Notes: generated from the sequence alone by a model not told the origin. Positions 1-15,300 are shown, counted from the stretch's first letter. The stretch is 64,000 nt of DNA from Symsagittifera roscoffensis (GCF_963678635.1 NW_026971160.1:30567-94566), one strand, 5' to 3'. A program made the numbers and translations.

Positions 1-3000
1 ACTGCTTAAACTGAACGCGTTGTTTCAATTATATTTGGCGGACAATATCAGTTTGAACTAATGAGATTAGAGTTTTTTCATTTCTGTTTTACATTTTGAG
101 ATTTTCTAGTTTGGGCGGAATAAGTAAAAAGACCCAAAAAAGTATTTGAGCAATATATTTTTTAAAAAATCACGTTTTTCAAACTTCCAAAAAATAAAAT
201 CAACATTAGTTTTTCCTTTTTTTTTCAGTAAACATAATTTTCGTTTATTTTTTAAAAAGACTTAAACACATTAAAACAAAAAATATGTAAATTGAAACTT
301 GAGCTGGTATTGGTATTGGAATTGGTAAGAGCTATATTGGTGATAAGTATAGCTGGAAAACTCAGATACTAAAAGAAGATTCTTCAGCTTTCTTTGCTAC
401 CTTTCATACTTGTCTATTAATGTGTCCAAGACGTCCCTGATATTCGGAACCAGCCAGTCAGGTATATTGCGTGTGATCTAACATGTTGGTATGTGTATGT
501 GTATGTGGAAACAAAGTTCTAAATATGTCCTTCAGTCGAAATGAAGACATATTCAGTGCAATGGGCATAATGGTTGGAGAGAACCAGTCAGCCGAAAAGC
601 GGCAAACTACGAACAGATGTTCTTGAAAGTTCATTAAAAATCAAGTAGACCTTCAAGAGACAAAAAAAGATATCACCAATCCGAGAACAATTCTGAAGTT
701 CACTCATCTTTTTTTTGAAAATGTTATTTTTGTTTATATTATTTTTATTCTTCAAGACCGTTAGGCTAAACGCACTGATTATTCCTTCAGGCTCCTTTTC
801 TACATTTCTTTTTCCCAAACAATTACCAAATATCTGTATGCGTGTATGCTCTTTCTACATACATGTCTATGCTGAGATTTATACACTTCCGTTCATTCGA
901 CCACCGTGTTTCCCTTCTCATTTTTTCTACAGGTAAAATTTCCTCCTCAAGAAAAAACAGCCAGCCTTCAGGGAATTAAGAAAAACAATAAGCCTTATTT
1001 TCGACGTTAGTCTTAAATTGCACACTAATGAAATCGATTTTGTATAATATTAACAAAAATTTTCCCAATTCAGCCGCAAGCATTTTCATTCAAATTTCTC
1101 TGAAACTATGCTTGTATAGACAACTCTATTGATAGTTACCAAATTGAATGTAAAAATTTGTTCATGTTCAAATTTTTGAAGTATCTTCTTTGATCAGTGG
1201 TTCCAACATTGCTTTGACAAACCGATTGCCTTTTATTAGCTTTTTATTTGCTTGCTTATCACTTGTTTAACGGTGCATACCTCATCGGCAAAAACTTCTA
1301 CAGATAGTTTTTTTTTGCATCGTTTTTTAATTATCGCGAGGTTGATGCATACGCAACACCTACAAATGTCCTAAAAAATCCGTTGGTTAAATATTCGCTC
1401 TATTTTTGGCCTATTTTTTTTATCTACCCTTTGGTAAGAAAATGTGGGATGAAAAAAAGGATACCCAGCTACCCAGCCTCATATCCGTCTCAGGTGTTCT
1501 GCACAGAAATTAATTTTTCCTTGTATAGATTCTAAAATACATACAAACTTATGCATATTACTGAAAAACTACAAGAGCCGCTCGCTAAAAGCTAAGCTAT
1601 AATTACTTCTCTTTTTTCGCAAAGTTTAAATTTTTCAGTCTTAAAAAGTGCCTCTTATCGTTACCGCGCCTCCCCTGAGAGTTTATTAACTAAAAAAATG
1701 TAGTTACTTTTTATTCAGCAATTTACTTCAAAAAATTTACATCTTGAGCAATTTAAAATAAATGACTGCAGCCAACTTGGTTCATACATATTGTATTTTG
1801 ATATCCCTAGGGGTGTAAGTTAGTTAGTTTTCAGTTGTTTAGTAAATTAAATATTACTTCTTAGAACAAGATTCAGGTCATAAAAAACCAAAACCAGGGT
1901 TTGTTGGTTCTGTTTTGCATCTATTTTACCCACTTAAGTTACAATTTAATAAATTTTTTTTCTAGTTGATTTACATTACAATGATCCAACGAAACATTCG
2001 GCGGCTTTTCGCCTAACTGATTTTTTCTAACGGATTTTAGTTGTCGTCTGAGCCAAGGCTATAATAATTATAAAACTGTTCGTTTCTTCATCTATCAAAT
2101 AAGTGCTTAGGTATCCGGATCTTAAGCCCTTTTCTTATGAATAAACGATACTTCCGACAACCTTATATCTTAACAACTTTAAGAAACGAGTTCTTTTTTA
2201 GATTACTAAAACCGGTGACAAAATTAGAGTATTCAGATCATTCCAGTTCACAGCTAAGTTTGAGATCCTATTTAATCGTGTTATCAACCATCTGGATCTT
2301 TGGTTATTGAACGAAGTTTGGTGCCGACTACCAGATAACTCTGGAGTATTCTAGTTAATCTTCAATTTCTTCTCTTCTCTTCTCTCTCACTTTTGTGAAA
2401 CTTTAAGTGAAGTTGATTTTGAATTTATCACGTCCAGTCATGGTCGCTTAAAAATTTTACGAAGGATCAAAAGGTTCGAATTTCATTTACCCTAAACACT
2501 AATTCATTTGTTCGGGTTCAAAGAAATAACTGCCATAAACTGGACACTTGAACATCAAACAAATACTTTTAAGTATCGCAATCATACCAAATAAAACCCT
2601 CAAACTGACTATTATCAATTATCAAACGTTTATATTCAAGTTTGAAACGAAGATCTATCGAATGCATCTAAAATCTGCGCCGTAACCTGAAAATTATTGC
2701 AGTTTTTGAAAATTATTGCAATTTTTCGATTTTTACTTTCAATTCAGTTTTTAGAGAAACTGTTCTTTTATTATTTAAAATAAGGCATTATATTCGCTCA
2801 GCAGATAGCACAGTTTCGTAATTTGCAACTGAGAATGACAATCTAAAACAAACTTTAGTTTCTTTTATGTACTAGATATTTTTTCTTGTTTTGCCATTTT
2901 TAATAGTAGTTTTGACATATAACGACGTTGATTTTCAAAATCTGCCGCATTAGTTCGAAATCTGCTGATTTTCAAAATCTGCCGACGAAGAATTTCATCT

Positions 3001-3157
3001 TTGACAATCACAATTGAAAAAAAAATGTCCTATCCAGCGGTTCAAAATCAACTTTAGGAATCGAAAACCTTCTCACGCTAGTCCTATTTGATCATTACTT
3101 TGAAAAGAAGGAACAATCTTTTGCCGACAGACCGAGCCTTTCTATTCGCCCTAACAG
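1..3157. other. AT-rich flank without recognised gene
   Basis: No exon, RNA gene or mobile element could be recognised here on either strand; the open frames are short and low-complexity. A pyrimidine-rich 3' splice site ending in AACAG at 3157 precedes the innexin start codon by 16 bases. The 5' untranslated leader of that gene is therefore probably spliced on, either from an exon somewhere in this flank or as a trans-spliced leader. I could not identify the upstream exon or promoter. Confidence 0.5.
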
Positions 3158-3173
3158 CAAAGAACTGGAGTGA

Positions 3174-3342
3174 ATGTTCGGGATGATTTCGGAAGTGTTA
3201 GCTCGTATAGCCAGTGTGAGTGTGGGCGGTGATGGAGGGGGAGGGGGTTTGGACAGCGACTGTGCGGACAGACTCAACTTCAAATACTCATGTCTTCTTC
3301 TCATGAGTCTAGGAGCACTTTTCACCACCAGACAGTTCGTAG
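3174..3342 (+). CDS. Innexin exon 1
   Basis: Encodes residues 1-56 plus one base: a Gly-rich N-terminus and TM1 ending RQFVG. Donor GTAG|GTCAGA. ATG 3174 is the first in-frame start after the splice acceptor ending at 3157. Confidence 0.88.
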
Positions 3343-6300
3343 GTCAGAATATTGCAAATAAACTGAAATTATAGATTCAATGAACCAATGTAACTTTTTC
3401 TCGCTGAAAGTATTTGGCTCTCTGAAGAATTTGCTTTTTAAACGGGGGTGTCCAGGGGCGGATCTAGGATTTTCTCTAGGGGGGGGGGGGGGGGGGGGTT
3501 TGGGGATTTTTCAAAAAAATTTCGAAAACTTTAACGACCTTTTTTTTAGGTTGACCAAATTGATTTTCGGAGCTCTCCTAAAGCACTAAAAAGACGTTGT
3601 TTTTGCCAAATTTTTGAAAAAACAGGTCAAAAAGCCGTTTTTGGGCACTTTTTGGATAATTTTGACATAAAAATCGCGTTTTTTTTGCCACGCGCCCCCC
3701 CCCCCCCCCCCCCCCTCAAAGTTAGTATATATTGGCGCCAAAGGCGCCTTAAAAAAAATTTTGGGTCCGTCACCAAAAATGGATTTCTTAAAAAGTACCA
3801 AAGGGGGGACCCTTTGGGTCGGCAGGGGGTCGAATACCTGAGGGGGGGGCATCCGCCCCCCTCGCCCCTCCACCCCTATATCCGCCCCTGGAGGTGTCTG
3901 ATTTCTGTTTACCAACTTTTTCTTAAAAGTTGATATCTTCTCATTTGAAATCTCAAAGCAAGTGAATCAACTTCCGAGAAAAACCAGCGGACTGGGATAA
4001 TCAGAATAACTAACATTGATAACCGGAGCAAAAAAAGTAGGTTCAAGTTACAGTCGAATTACCAAAAAAAAGTAAACGAAATCTGACGTTTCAGTTTGCA
4101 GCGAAGGACTTATATTCTTCTCATTCTGTGGCATTTTAATTTATAACCAACTGCGTATTTTCTTTATTTGAACGGGATTTTGTAGCAACAGTGTCTCACT
4201 ATACCTTTGCAACGCCATGTCTGACAAATTTCACTCTATTTGAACAAACTGTTTATTGTTTCTGCAGCATCAAAACTTGCTTGCTTAGCTTCAGTTGAAT
4301 GTTTTTGATACTTTTTCCGTGGCATTTCAGGCTTTTCATTTTTTGTTTGAGGTGTTTGGAGTTGCTTCAAATCAATAAAAACTTTGATCAAACAGAGTCA
4401 AGTTGTTTCAATTAGTTTTTTTTCTGCAGCGTGTTCAAATCAAAATAAACTTTGTGCAATTGAGCGTTTTTCTTGTCTGATATGGCGTTGAAAAAGTATA
4501 GTTTGCATAATTCCTAGATATGTACATTAGTTCAACCTATAAGATTTTTAACCAGGCTGTCATTTCCAACTGAATTAGAATAAGAACCAGATTTTTTCAA
4601 AGTTGATGTAAAAATATGGATTTTCAACAATTTCTAAATTTTTCCTTGACAATCCATTTCCGCTGTTTTCTGGATATTGTCCAGACAACGCATAGCATTT
4701 TAAATTTTTCAAGCGTTTCATCACACTTGCTGCAGCAAATGACTTCAAAAACCGCATACGAGGAATGCAAAATTATTGTTCCGACTTTCGATACGAAAGT
4801 AACGGAATATTTGTGCTCGGGGTGGGTTTTTTTTTCTTCAGACAAATTTCGACTTTTTAACTAGCCATTTTTGACAGAATTTTTTTATATCATTCGAAAG
4901 CCATTGTTGTCCTGAACTTAAATTTGAAAAGATATTTCACCTGTGATCATTTTTTGTGAAGTTATGAGGGTTTAAAGATTGCCATTTTGGCCATTTTGAT
5001 CAATTTGAGACAATTAACGCGCGATATAATTCGCGCTATTAACGCGTAAGCGGAGATTTAATCCGTCTTATAAATCGTTCCAAATTGGTTGAAAGAAGCT
5101 CATTTGCCATAATTGATTTCTTACAAGGAACGAAATCTATCTTTTTGTACTTTATATGGCGTGTGGGGGGATGATTTTCACAAAAAAATTCAAATTTTGG
5201 AAAAAAAATTTTATTTTATTTTATTTCATTAAATTTTTTATGATCCATAAACCTTAAAAGGCAGTCGGAACCTTCAGGGCTTCGCCCTGATACGAGCAGT
5301 CTTGTTCTTTTCGAATTCAACATGAATGCATCCGTATAAATAAACGATTTTTCTCAAGAGTTACGAGACGGAAGAGAAGCATGTTCACAACAAACGAACT
5401 CTCACAAGAGTGGCACCAATTTCAAGACTTTTTGGCTGTGCATCGGCTCACTCCGATAGCCCTCGGCAGGGCATATCAAAATACTATTGCAATATTATTG
5501 CTTTCCGAATTTTTTGGCAATAAAATATTGTTTTTTTTTCACATTTGCAATATAATATTGCAATATATTGCAATACTTCCGAGAAGAAAAATGCAAAAAA
5601 CAATGAATTGGAAACAACTATTAAAAATTATTTTTGTCAACACATTCTTTCACGGTATTAATGTCCCAAAATTTATGATTAATGAAGAAAAAGTTGCATT
5701 TCCAGATTAGCAGGCAGCATACTTTTCCGATAATCATTATAAATGACGGGAAAAATACGTGCATTTAACCTAAATGCTGCTTTATTAATTAATTTGAGTA
5801 TTGCAAAATATTGCAATATTTTGCAGGATGAATATCAATATATTGCTTATGATAATTGTTCAAAATAGAATATTGCAATATACATATTGCAATATATTGC
5901 AATAGCAATAGTATTTTGAAATGCCCTGGCCCTCGGAAAGTTGCCGAACTGTTAAAATGCATTGAAATGTTTTGCCACAGAGTCACACGGTTTGAAGTTT
6001 TAGCTGCCACAGCATCAATTCACAAGCTCATGATAAAAAGTCAAGAAAATGGCGGGAAATATTTCCATCATATGTTAAAATGATTGTTTAGTGATAAATT
6101 GATGAAATTCTATATCTTACCTCCCAGTTTGTAAATAACTTTGTATAAGCGTCGATACAGTTGAAAAGGGCAATCATTTCAAAACTCTTTCAGGCTATAA
6201 AATACTCCGTAGTTTCTTTAATCTTGCGAAATTTTTTTAACAAGCCATAGCCAAAAAATTTGGCCTGTACAATTCTTAAAAAACCGCTGCTGTTTTTCGA

Positions 6301-9300
6301 GTTTTGCTTGCAAAGCCTGTTTTAAGTTTTCAAAAAGCTTATTTAATACGCTATTCACTTATGCAAAGCGGTTTAAAAAGTATCAATAAAATTGATTTCC
6401 TTCAGTTTGATGGAATTAATCTTATCACTGAGGGACCGAATGATGGAAGCCTTTCAACCAGGTAGAGTTGCCAAAAATGGCAACAAAGCTCGTATTCGCT
6501 AAATGATTTAAGCTGATTTTTTATTTGGCCAATAATGAGTTTAAGGCCCTGAACTTGCTTGTTTTCTTTTAAACTTTCATATTTTCTTCAGATATAGTTG
6601 CTCAATTTGGGCTCACCATCATAATTCATGAGGGATTGCCCAATCTGAGGGAAGAAAAGCAGTCTGTTATTTCACTCTGATCACAATTTATTGTTATCAC
6701 AACAATGTCACTTTGTTTTTAAAATGTTGATAGTGTAATAATCATAAATGAGCCACTCTATGGACTTTCAGAGGCGGCATACTGACGATTTACTAACTAT
6801 GGACTTCCAAATTGGTTTTGAATTATTGGCTACAGTATGCTAATTTATAATTAGTAAGGAGATTCATGTAATTATTTTCAGGCGAGTCTATAGTGTGTTG
6901 GTCGCCGAACAACTTCAACCAGCAGTGGATCAAGTACAGCGATGCTTTCTGCTGGGTGTCGAACACTTTCAACGCCCCCCTCGACACCCACCACGCCCCC
7001 CACCTGGACAAGTATGAGGCAGTGGAGCTGCACTACTACCAATGGGTGCCACTCATCTTATTCCTCATGGTCAGTATATGCTAGATCGAACTCAATTTCT
7101 CAGATGGAATTTTCTTTTTTGGAACCTGATCTAAACTATATTTTATGATTGGATAAATTAAATGTTTTACCAATGTAAAGTATTTAATATTAACCAATCA
7201 TGATCCATCTAACTAACAACCCACTTATTTGTAAGTGCTGAAGTTACTTGTAATTTCAGCACCAGAGAGATTTGAATTTAACTTAGAAATTAGTTGGACT
7301 CTCCCGAGCACTTCAGCAGCCGCAATAAACCAGTATACCCTAGATCTATTGAGCCTAGCAGAGACTAGTTAAACAACCTGAGACTAGATAGTATAAGAGT
7401 AAGATTAGGATCGGTATTAGACTAAGAAGTTGCACGAATCTATCCGGCCGAAAATAAGATAGCGTGACGAGCAGACGGTGTACCCTATCCGAAATTACTC
7501 TATGAGTTATACCCATCGGTCCTAACTCATCTGGTGCGACCATAAGTCTCGAACAAGACCTTACTAGATTAGAATTAACCAAAATTAGATTAGAAATTAG
7601 ACAAAAACATTTACAAAATGTTATACGACAATAATTTAATTGAAATGTCTCTACGACTCAATAGATCAGAGCCAATATTCCGAACCATAATAGAACTACC
7701 CGGAATTGGAAGAAGACCTCGAACCAAAGACGACATACGACAAAGTAGAAACTTGCCGTATAGTTATATGATAGTTCGGCAAAAGCCAGAACAAACTTTT
7801 ATATTTCGAATACTACTTGCAATGAATTTAGGTTTCCATTTGCAAACATAAAACCTTGAAGTTACTCTTCAAAATCATTTAAGGCGCTAAACAAAATTAA
7901 TATTATACAATAACGATTGATAAAAAGATCTAAGATCGTTTCCCTAAAACTCTGCAGTATTATACAAAACATGTTTGAAAAATATTTATTGGAAAATAAA
8001 AATAAAAATTAGCAGCATGACAATAAATGGTTAGTAATCATAAATCATCTTGTTGTTCCAGCTTCATCACCTAAAACATAACAGCAATCATCAACTCACT
8101 AATATCATAAAACACTAAATCTTTCCTTTACACAAATTTAAAACTTTATTAAAACTTAAAATCACTTAATTTTAAAACCAGATCATCAAGGCTTATCCTT
8201 GGATCTTAAATCATTTTCTACTTAATTAAATTTCAAATTTGATCATCAAGGCTTATCCTTGGATCAAACAGAACAACTTTGTTCTCCCCCACCCACTTAA
8301 TTAGTGTCTAACGACCTCAAACGTCGATTCACTACCCAACCCTTTCTAAAGACCTAAGACTAATAGAAATTTTTAAACAAAACTAATCATTCAAATTAGG
8401 ATAAACAGTGAAGAACTTCGGTTATTCATCCTTCACTTGACCCCCCCTCTTACCAAACCCAGGATAAATTTTAGACTTAGTAAGTTTAAAATAGTATCTA
8501 ACGAACTACTCGCGTTCTAATTATACCTGAACCTTGTGGATCGATTTACTATTCTCCAACCCTTGAACACAATCACTACCCCTAAGTAAGATTAAGTAAG
8601 TTAACACCTTAACTTATACTAGCCACGAGAAAGTAAAAAATCATTCTTCGGAATCGATATACTTTTCTCTCCAACCCTGAACAAATAGACCCAGGTTAAG
8701 CTAACCAAAAAATCGTAAGAACTAACAGTTTAAGAAAATAGAAATCATTTAACAACCTTTGCATCCGTCATTCTAAACCTTATGTCATTTAAAAACCTAG
8801 GAAATAAACAAACAATCATTTTACACAATTGTGAAATAGATAACAAAAAATACGACCTTGTAATCACACCTCATACACAAACAGTTGGATACATTCGCAC
8901 AAAACGACAAACACTAAAGAGGAAAATAATAACTAAACAAAGACAAATAACACGAAAAAGATTTTCAAAAAATCGAAACGCATTTTCAGAATCAGAAACC
9001 AACAGTTTAGACGAACTTTACAAACTAAAAGAATCAATAGATAAAAATTACCCACAACACGATCAATTATATTTTTCTGACTCAGAAACAACTTCAAATT
9101 CATCACAAAGAGGAAAAAGAAGAATAAAAAAGCAGTACAAACACAAACCAGTACATCTATACAATTGGAATCAACCAATTCGACACATTAATAATTACAT
9201 ATTAACAGTCATCGAACGGAAAAATGAGTTCAACACACACCCCAGGTGACGAAACTCCAGATGACGATGAAATCTTTCCTTTTATAGTAGATGCAGATAC

Positions 9301-12300
9301 TGATAGAGGACAACACATATTTTGTCAAAATTTACTCGTAAATTTATTTGAACCCGGAATCAGTCCATGTAAAACAGAGTTCCCCGATGTAAAAATCAAA
9401 AGACAAATCATAGATCACTATCTAAAAGATATATGCAACATAACACAACAGTATGGAATCTACTCCATAGAATTCACTTCCCCAAACCATAATAATAGAA
9501 CATATACTATACAAACAGACGATCTTGATTTAGAATTTTCAAAAGTTTTTTCAGAATATATAAAAAGCATCCAATACCATAACTCACAAAGAGCAAACTC
9601 CATTTTCACTAATGAAGTTTTCGCAATAATATATAGTTATATTTCGATATTAGAAAACGAAATCCCATTAACAAATGTCTCACCGACAGAAACATCTAAA
9701 CATTTGAAAGTACGACATGAAATTACACTACTCTCTAGTTATTTAAACATCATTAAAGAAAATTTCACGAAAGATGACGTTTCACAACATACCAAACACG
9801 ATTTACAAAAAATTTTAGCATGGTTCATAATAGATTATTTCACACACAATATTGATTTAATTGCACAAGCAAGAAAAAATTTTAGACCCCAAAATTCGAA
9901 CGATGATACCGCTATCACAGAACAATCAGATTATGTTTGGGACCCCGAATGGTCTCATCCAGCATTTATAAGCTTCCCACAATCAATCTCAAGTCAAGCA
10001 ATAAGTACGATATCTTACATAAGAGATTATGTAAGAGTAATACCATTAACAATTGATGCAACACCATTAAACTATAATACATTTTTACCCGATACACAAA
10101 ATAATAGTTTAAACTCTACAGTCATACACAACGAAAACCTCAATGGAACTAGGAATCTTACTCAACAAGATATCCAGACACCATCACACTTCATAAATGA
10201 AGAAATTGTACACACAACAACTACACAACAAAGTATTTCACCAATACGCCCAAATTTAACAACACCAAGGAATACAAATCCTTCACAAACACAGGTAACC
10301 TTACAATCAACCGTTAAACCTTCGGTTGCTCCTAAATATTCACATATGGATTACCAAACATACAGACCCATGACAATACCATCAAAATCACGCAAAACAT
10401 TCACTAAAAACAACTTTGCAGACCATAATTATAATTATACACATCCATCAAAAACAAATTATCAACCACAAAGGAATTTTAATCAATATACAAAACCTCG
10501 AAACTGGGATAACCCAACGGCCCAATATAATTCCAAAAATTTTCAACCAAATCCTCCACAGGATCGCAGTGAAAATTACCCATTTTTTCAACAGAATAAA
10601 AATAAAAAACAAACATCTTATCAAATGGATTATTTATCCTCAGATGACGATTTCTTACAACCAGATATATTTGCACCAAATACTCAAGAATATCGTAGAC
10701 AAGGAATACAGAAAACACGTACAAATTATAGGAATTTTTCTCCACAACCGATAGATACACAACATCAACAACCAATTCAACAACAAAATCCAATTACTAC
10801 ACAATCTTTTCAACCAATTCAACAACAAAATCCAATGACTGCACACTCGTATCAACCATCACAAATGCAAAATGAAATACCACTCCCATATTATCTTCAA
10901 CAACATGAAATAACAAGAAACCAACTTTCAAATTTTTCTCAAATGCCAAATGCAGCAGAATCATTACAAATGACAATGAATCCATACCTAATGGGTGGAT
11001 CATCAATAACATCAAACAAACCTTTAATGGTTTTCACATGAACAGACCCTGAATACTCTGTAGAAGATTACTTAAATGCAGTAACAGCAAATTTGATTTT
11101 AAATATAGGACCTGAACCAATTAATACGCCACTACATCAAAACTGGATACATCGACGCACAGCGTTGATACAAACAACCTTAGATGGCGCAGCCCAAAAA
11201 TGGTTTTCAGTACTACCTCTAGAAATAAAATCAAACTGGAAAAGATTTACACAAGAATTTTCAAAAATGTTTGACTCTGAAAGAAACAAACAACAACAAA
11301 GAGTTTTATGTAATGAAATTCGCAGATTACCAAACGAAACCATCAAGCAAATAGCAGTACGAATCGAAACACTAGTTCGAAAAGCATATTCACTAAATAC
11401 ACATGACTATAAAAACACAAAGATGACAGAAATCTTAATGATGACCTTAACACCACAATTAAGGAAAATAGCAATAAAAAAGAGAGCATCCCATCCTTCT
11501 TCAATTCGAGAACCCGATTTAGATTTTCGAAAACTAGTAGACAAACTAGAACAAGCAGAAATCACGATGAAACTAGAAGAAACGGAAAATCTGAAATTAC
11601 AATACGTTAATAGAATTGAAACGACTCCCACTAATATTAATAATATACAGGAATCAGAGACAGACCTCGTTGAAAAAATCACTGAAATACTCAATATTTG
11701 AGAAAAGAACCCAAACTTTAAAGGCAAACCATCTTTCAAAAAATGGTGTAATTATTGCCGACGATACGGACATAGTATTTCCGAATGTAGACAAAAACAG
11801 CAAGACAATCAAAATAAACCTCAAAAATATAAAGAACCAAATAAATCATTCTATCAATACATGAAAAAAGATCAAAATCTACCGAACAAAACAGTTCACA
11901 GCAACAACAGTTCAGGAAAACCACTCCCGAACAATACAAATTATACAAGAAATCAATCCCCATATAACTCAAGTTATAGAGGAAGATCACCAGAACGAAG
12001 AAACACGAATAATTCATCACAAAATCACTACAATAGACCAAATAGTCGAAATAACTACTCCAGATCAAATTCAAATACACAACGATTTGTTTCTAGATCT
12101 AATTCCCAATCAAGAAATAACTACTATCCAAACAACCAATCACGAAATTCATCATACAATAGGAATAGAAACTACTCCTATAATAGAAATAGAAGTTATT
12201 CAAACAACCGAAACCAGAATTACCCGAACAATCGATCAAGAAATAACTCATATAATAGATCGAACTATAACAGACTAAACAATAATTACCAAAACAGATC

Positions 12301-15300
12301 GCGAAATAATTCACAAAATCGACACTCAAGTTATAATAATCGTTATAGAAATTATTCCCAATCACCACACCGGAATAATAATAACTATAATAACTCTAAT
12401 AATCGTCATAGAAGCAGTACACCTAAACATCAAAGACAAATCAATCAAGTACAGTCAAATCCAGAAACAACATCAGACCCTCCAGGTATTGATGACACAG
12501 TAACTGATACGTTACAACTCAATCAAATAAACTGTACATCATCAGATTCAGAAAGTGATACTGAAAACACTCTTTCTATCAATATGATAAAAGTCGAAAA
12601 TGACTATGAATCTGTCATATATGAACAACCCTTTCCATCACATATATATGAAAATCAATCAGAATTTCTTCAAAATTATTACACTACACCCATAAATTCC
12701 ACACCAACGACGCAAGAAACAAACGAGATTAACACTACAGATCAAACCAATAAAAATACCAAAACAAAATGCTTGAATACAAACCACATTTATCAAAATA
12801 TACAAAAAGAACAACCCAAAGAAAAAATTTGGACAATACCATTTCTCTTAGAAAGCCCAAGAAACAAAGAATTTCAACCACCAGACCTTGAAATAGATTT
12901 TTTAATTGATTCAGGAGCAGAATCAAACATAATAAACATTCCCACATGGAATGAAATAAAAACTTTACATCCAAAGCTAACACCTCTTGAAACCTCCAGT
13001 AAGTTAGCAACAGCACAAGGATCAACATTGATAAACTACGGAAAAATCCAATTATTTCTCCTCCCTACCAGAACAATGGAGCAAAGTAAAATTCTAAACA
13101 AGCCATTTAAACAAATATTCCATATCACTGATATTAAATATAATATCATTGGAATACCATTTATTTCGAAGTATATACCAACAATTAACATCCTAAACAG
13201 TAAAGATAAATATACAAAAACAAAAGAAACATCCCTGACATTTTTTCAAAGATTAAACAAACAACCACCATTCTTTTCAAAATTTTATCCAATATATAAC
13301 CAACAAAGAAAACACCTGAAACCACTATCAGGAAACATCTATAATTTTTCAATAAAACAAGTTCACCAATATGATAAAGAACAAAACAAACAAAAATTTT
13401 ATATGTCAGATTTTGAATTCAAACCTATTCATAAATTTTTCAAAATCACAATCTCTTCAATAAAATATTTGAAAAATTCGAATTCAGATATTATTTCCTT
13501 ACATGTTTATAACAACACACCTTACCAAGTAACATTACCTTTAGGACTTTTAGGATATTGTGAAACCAACGCTACAATATCACCAATACACGAAAAAGCC
13601 TATCGCGTAAATAATATACTCCAATTACTAGATATTTGCCAATCTACAATTCTTAATGAAGAATTATCTATAAATAATATAATAAGTAACGAAAACAGAA
13701 ATACGGATTATTTCACAAAAACTCCATATTTCAAACCTACATTCAACATCAGTAACTACACAGAGGACCAACAAAAATTTTTAACAATGTTTAATTTCCA
13801 ACATTCACAAATAACACAAGACGAATTCGAAAAGTTAGCCAAACAGCTAATTAAATATTCATCAGTCTATGCAACATCAAAATTCGATGTTGGCAAAATC
13901 AGTTCATCACTACATCTCCCATTAAAACCAGACGCAGTTTTCAAAAAACAGAGAGCAAGTAAAGTACCAATTCACTTACATGATAAAGTAAACAGATTAC
14001 TCGATATTTTAGAACAATACAACATTATATCACCAGTTAATAAAGAAGAACAACCAAAAGGCAACACATTCATCAACCCCGTTATCATTCTAGCTAAAGG
14101 AGAATCATTAAAAATCGTTCTCGATGCTAGATACCTCAATTCACTTATAGATGAATCAAAATGTAATTGGCCCATTGAACCAATACAAGTTATTTTAACA
14201 AAAATAAACGGCAAATACTTTACAACCGCCGATATGAATAGTGCATACAATCAAATGCCATTAGATGAACAATCACGACGCTTAACACAATTTGTTATTG
14301 GAAACCAACAATACGAATTTAACCGCTTATTCTATGGAATATCCATAGGACCAGCAGCATTTTCAGCTTTTATGAGCAAAATTTTTAGACCACTAATACT
14401 CAAGAAAAACGCAATCACCTATTTAGATGATGTTTTTATGCAATCACAAACAAAAGACGAAATGTTCAATATTTTAGAAAAATATCACCAAATACTTCAG
14501 AACGAAAATCTGAAGGCCGCCCCCGATAAATCACACTTCTTTTTGACAAGAGTTAAATTCTTAGGACATAACATAGAAAGAAAAACAATCACTCCACTGA
14601 AATCACGCATTGACGCTATTCAAAAACTTCAACCACCAACAAATAAAAAGAAAATCCAAGAATTCCTTGGAATGTTAAACTTTTTAAGTAAATATGTTTA
14701 TAAAATGCAATTATATCTACGACCATTTTACAACATCCTTAGACAACAAAATAATTTTGAATGGAATACAGAACATCAAGCACGATTCGAAGAAATAAAG
14801 AAACTTTTAACTGAACAAATTTCAAACACAATCCCAGACCCTGATCAACCATTTTATGCAATGTGCGATGCTTCGAACTTTGGCATCGGCGCAGCACTAT
14901 TACAATCACATAATGGTACAAATAAAATGAACCTCATATCAGCAAATTCTCGATTATTCACTCAAGCAGAGCTACGACTCTCAACTCTAATGAGAGAATG
15001 TACAGCCATAATATATACATTGACAGAATATGAATTTCTGATACTTGGATCAAAGCATCCAACAGTTTTATTCACAGACCACAAACCCATCATTTTTCTT
15101 TTCACACAGAAATCTAACCCAAACCACCGAGTTTACAGATTTCAACTAATTCTAATGAAATTTCCAAACTTACATATAGTTTGGACTGCAGGAAAAAATC
15201 TTGCATTACCAGACACCTTAAGTCGAAATACACCACCTGAATTACTTACACGAAAAACAACAGTTGAAATACCCAAGAACATAAAATTCTACCTTGCAGA

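Noticed and set aside
5381-5710. 109-codon plus-strand frame in innexin intron 1
   Set aside because: It runs across the MITE boundary at 5467, and removing the MITE does not keep the frame. Not a gene.
11039-11701. UGA as selenocysteine or as a reassigned sense codon
   Set aside because: UGA ends ORF1, Env and the host innexin, and no SECIS-like element was recognised; readthrough or nonsense mutation fits better.
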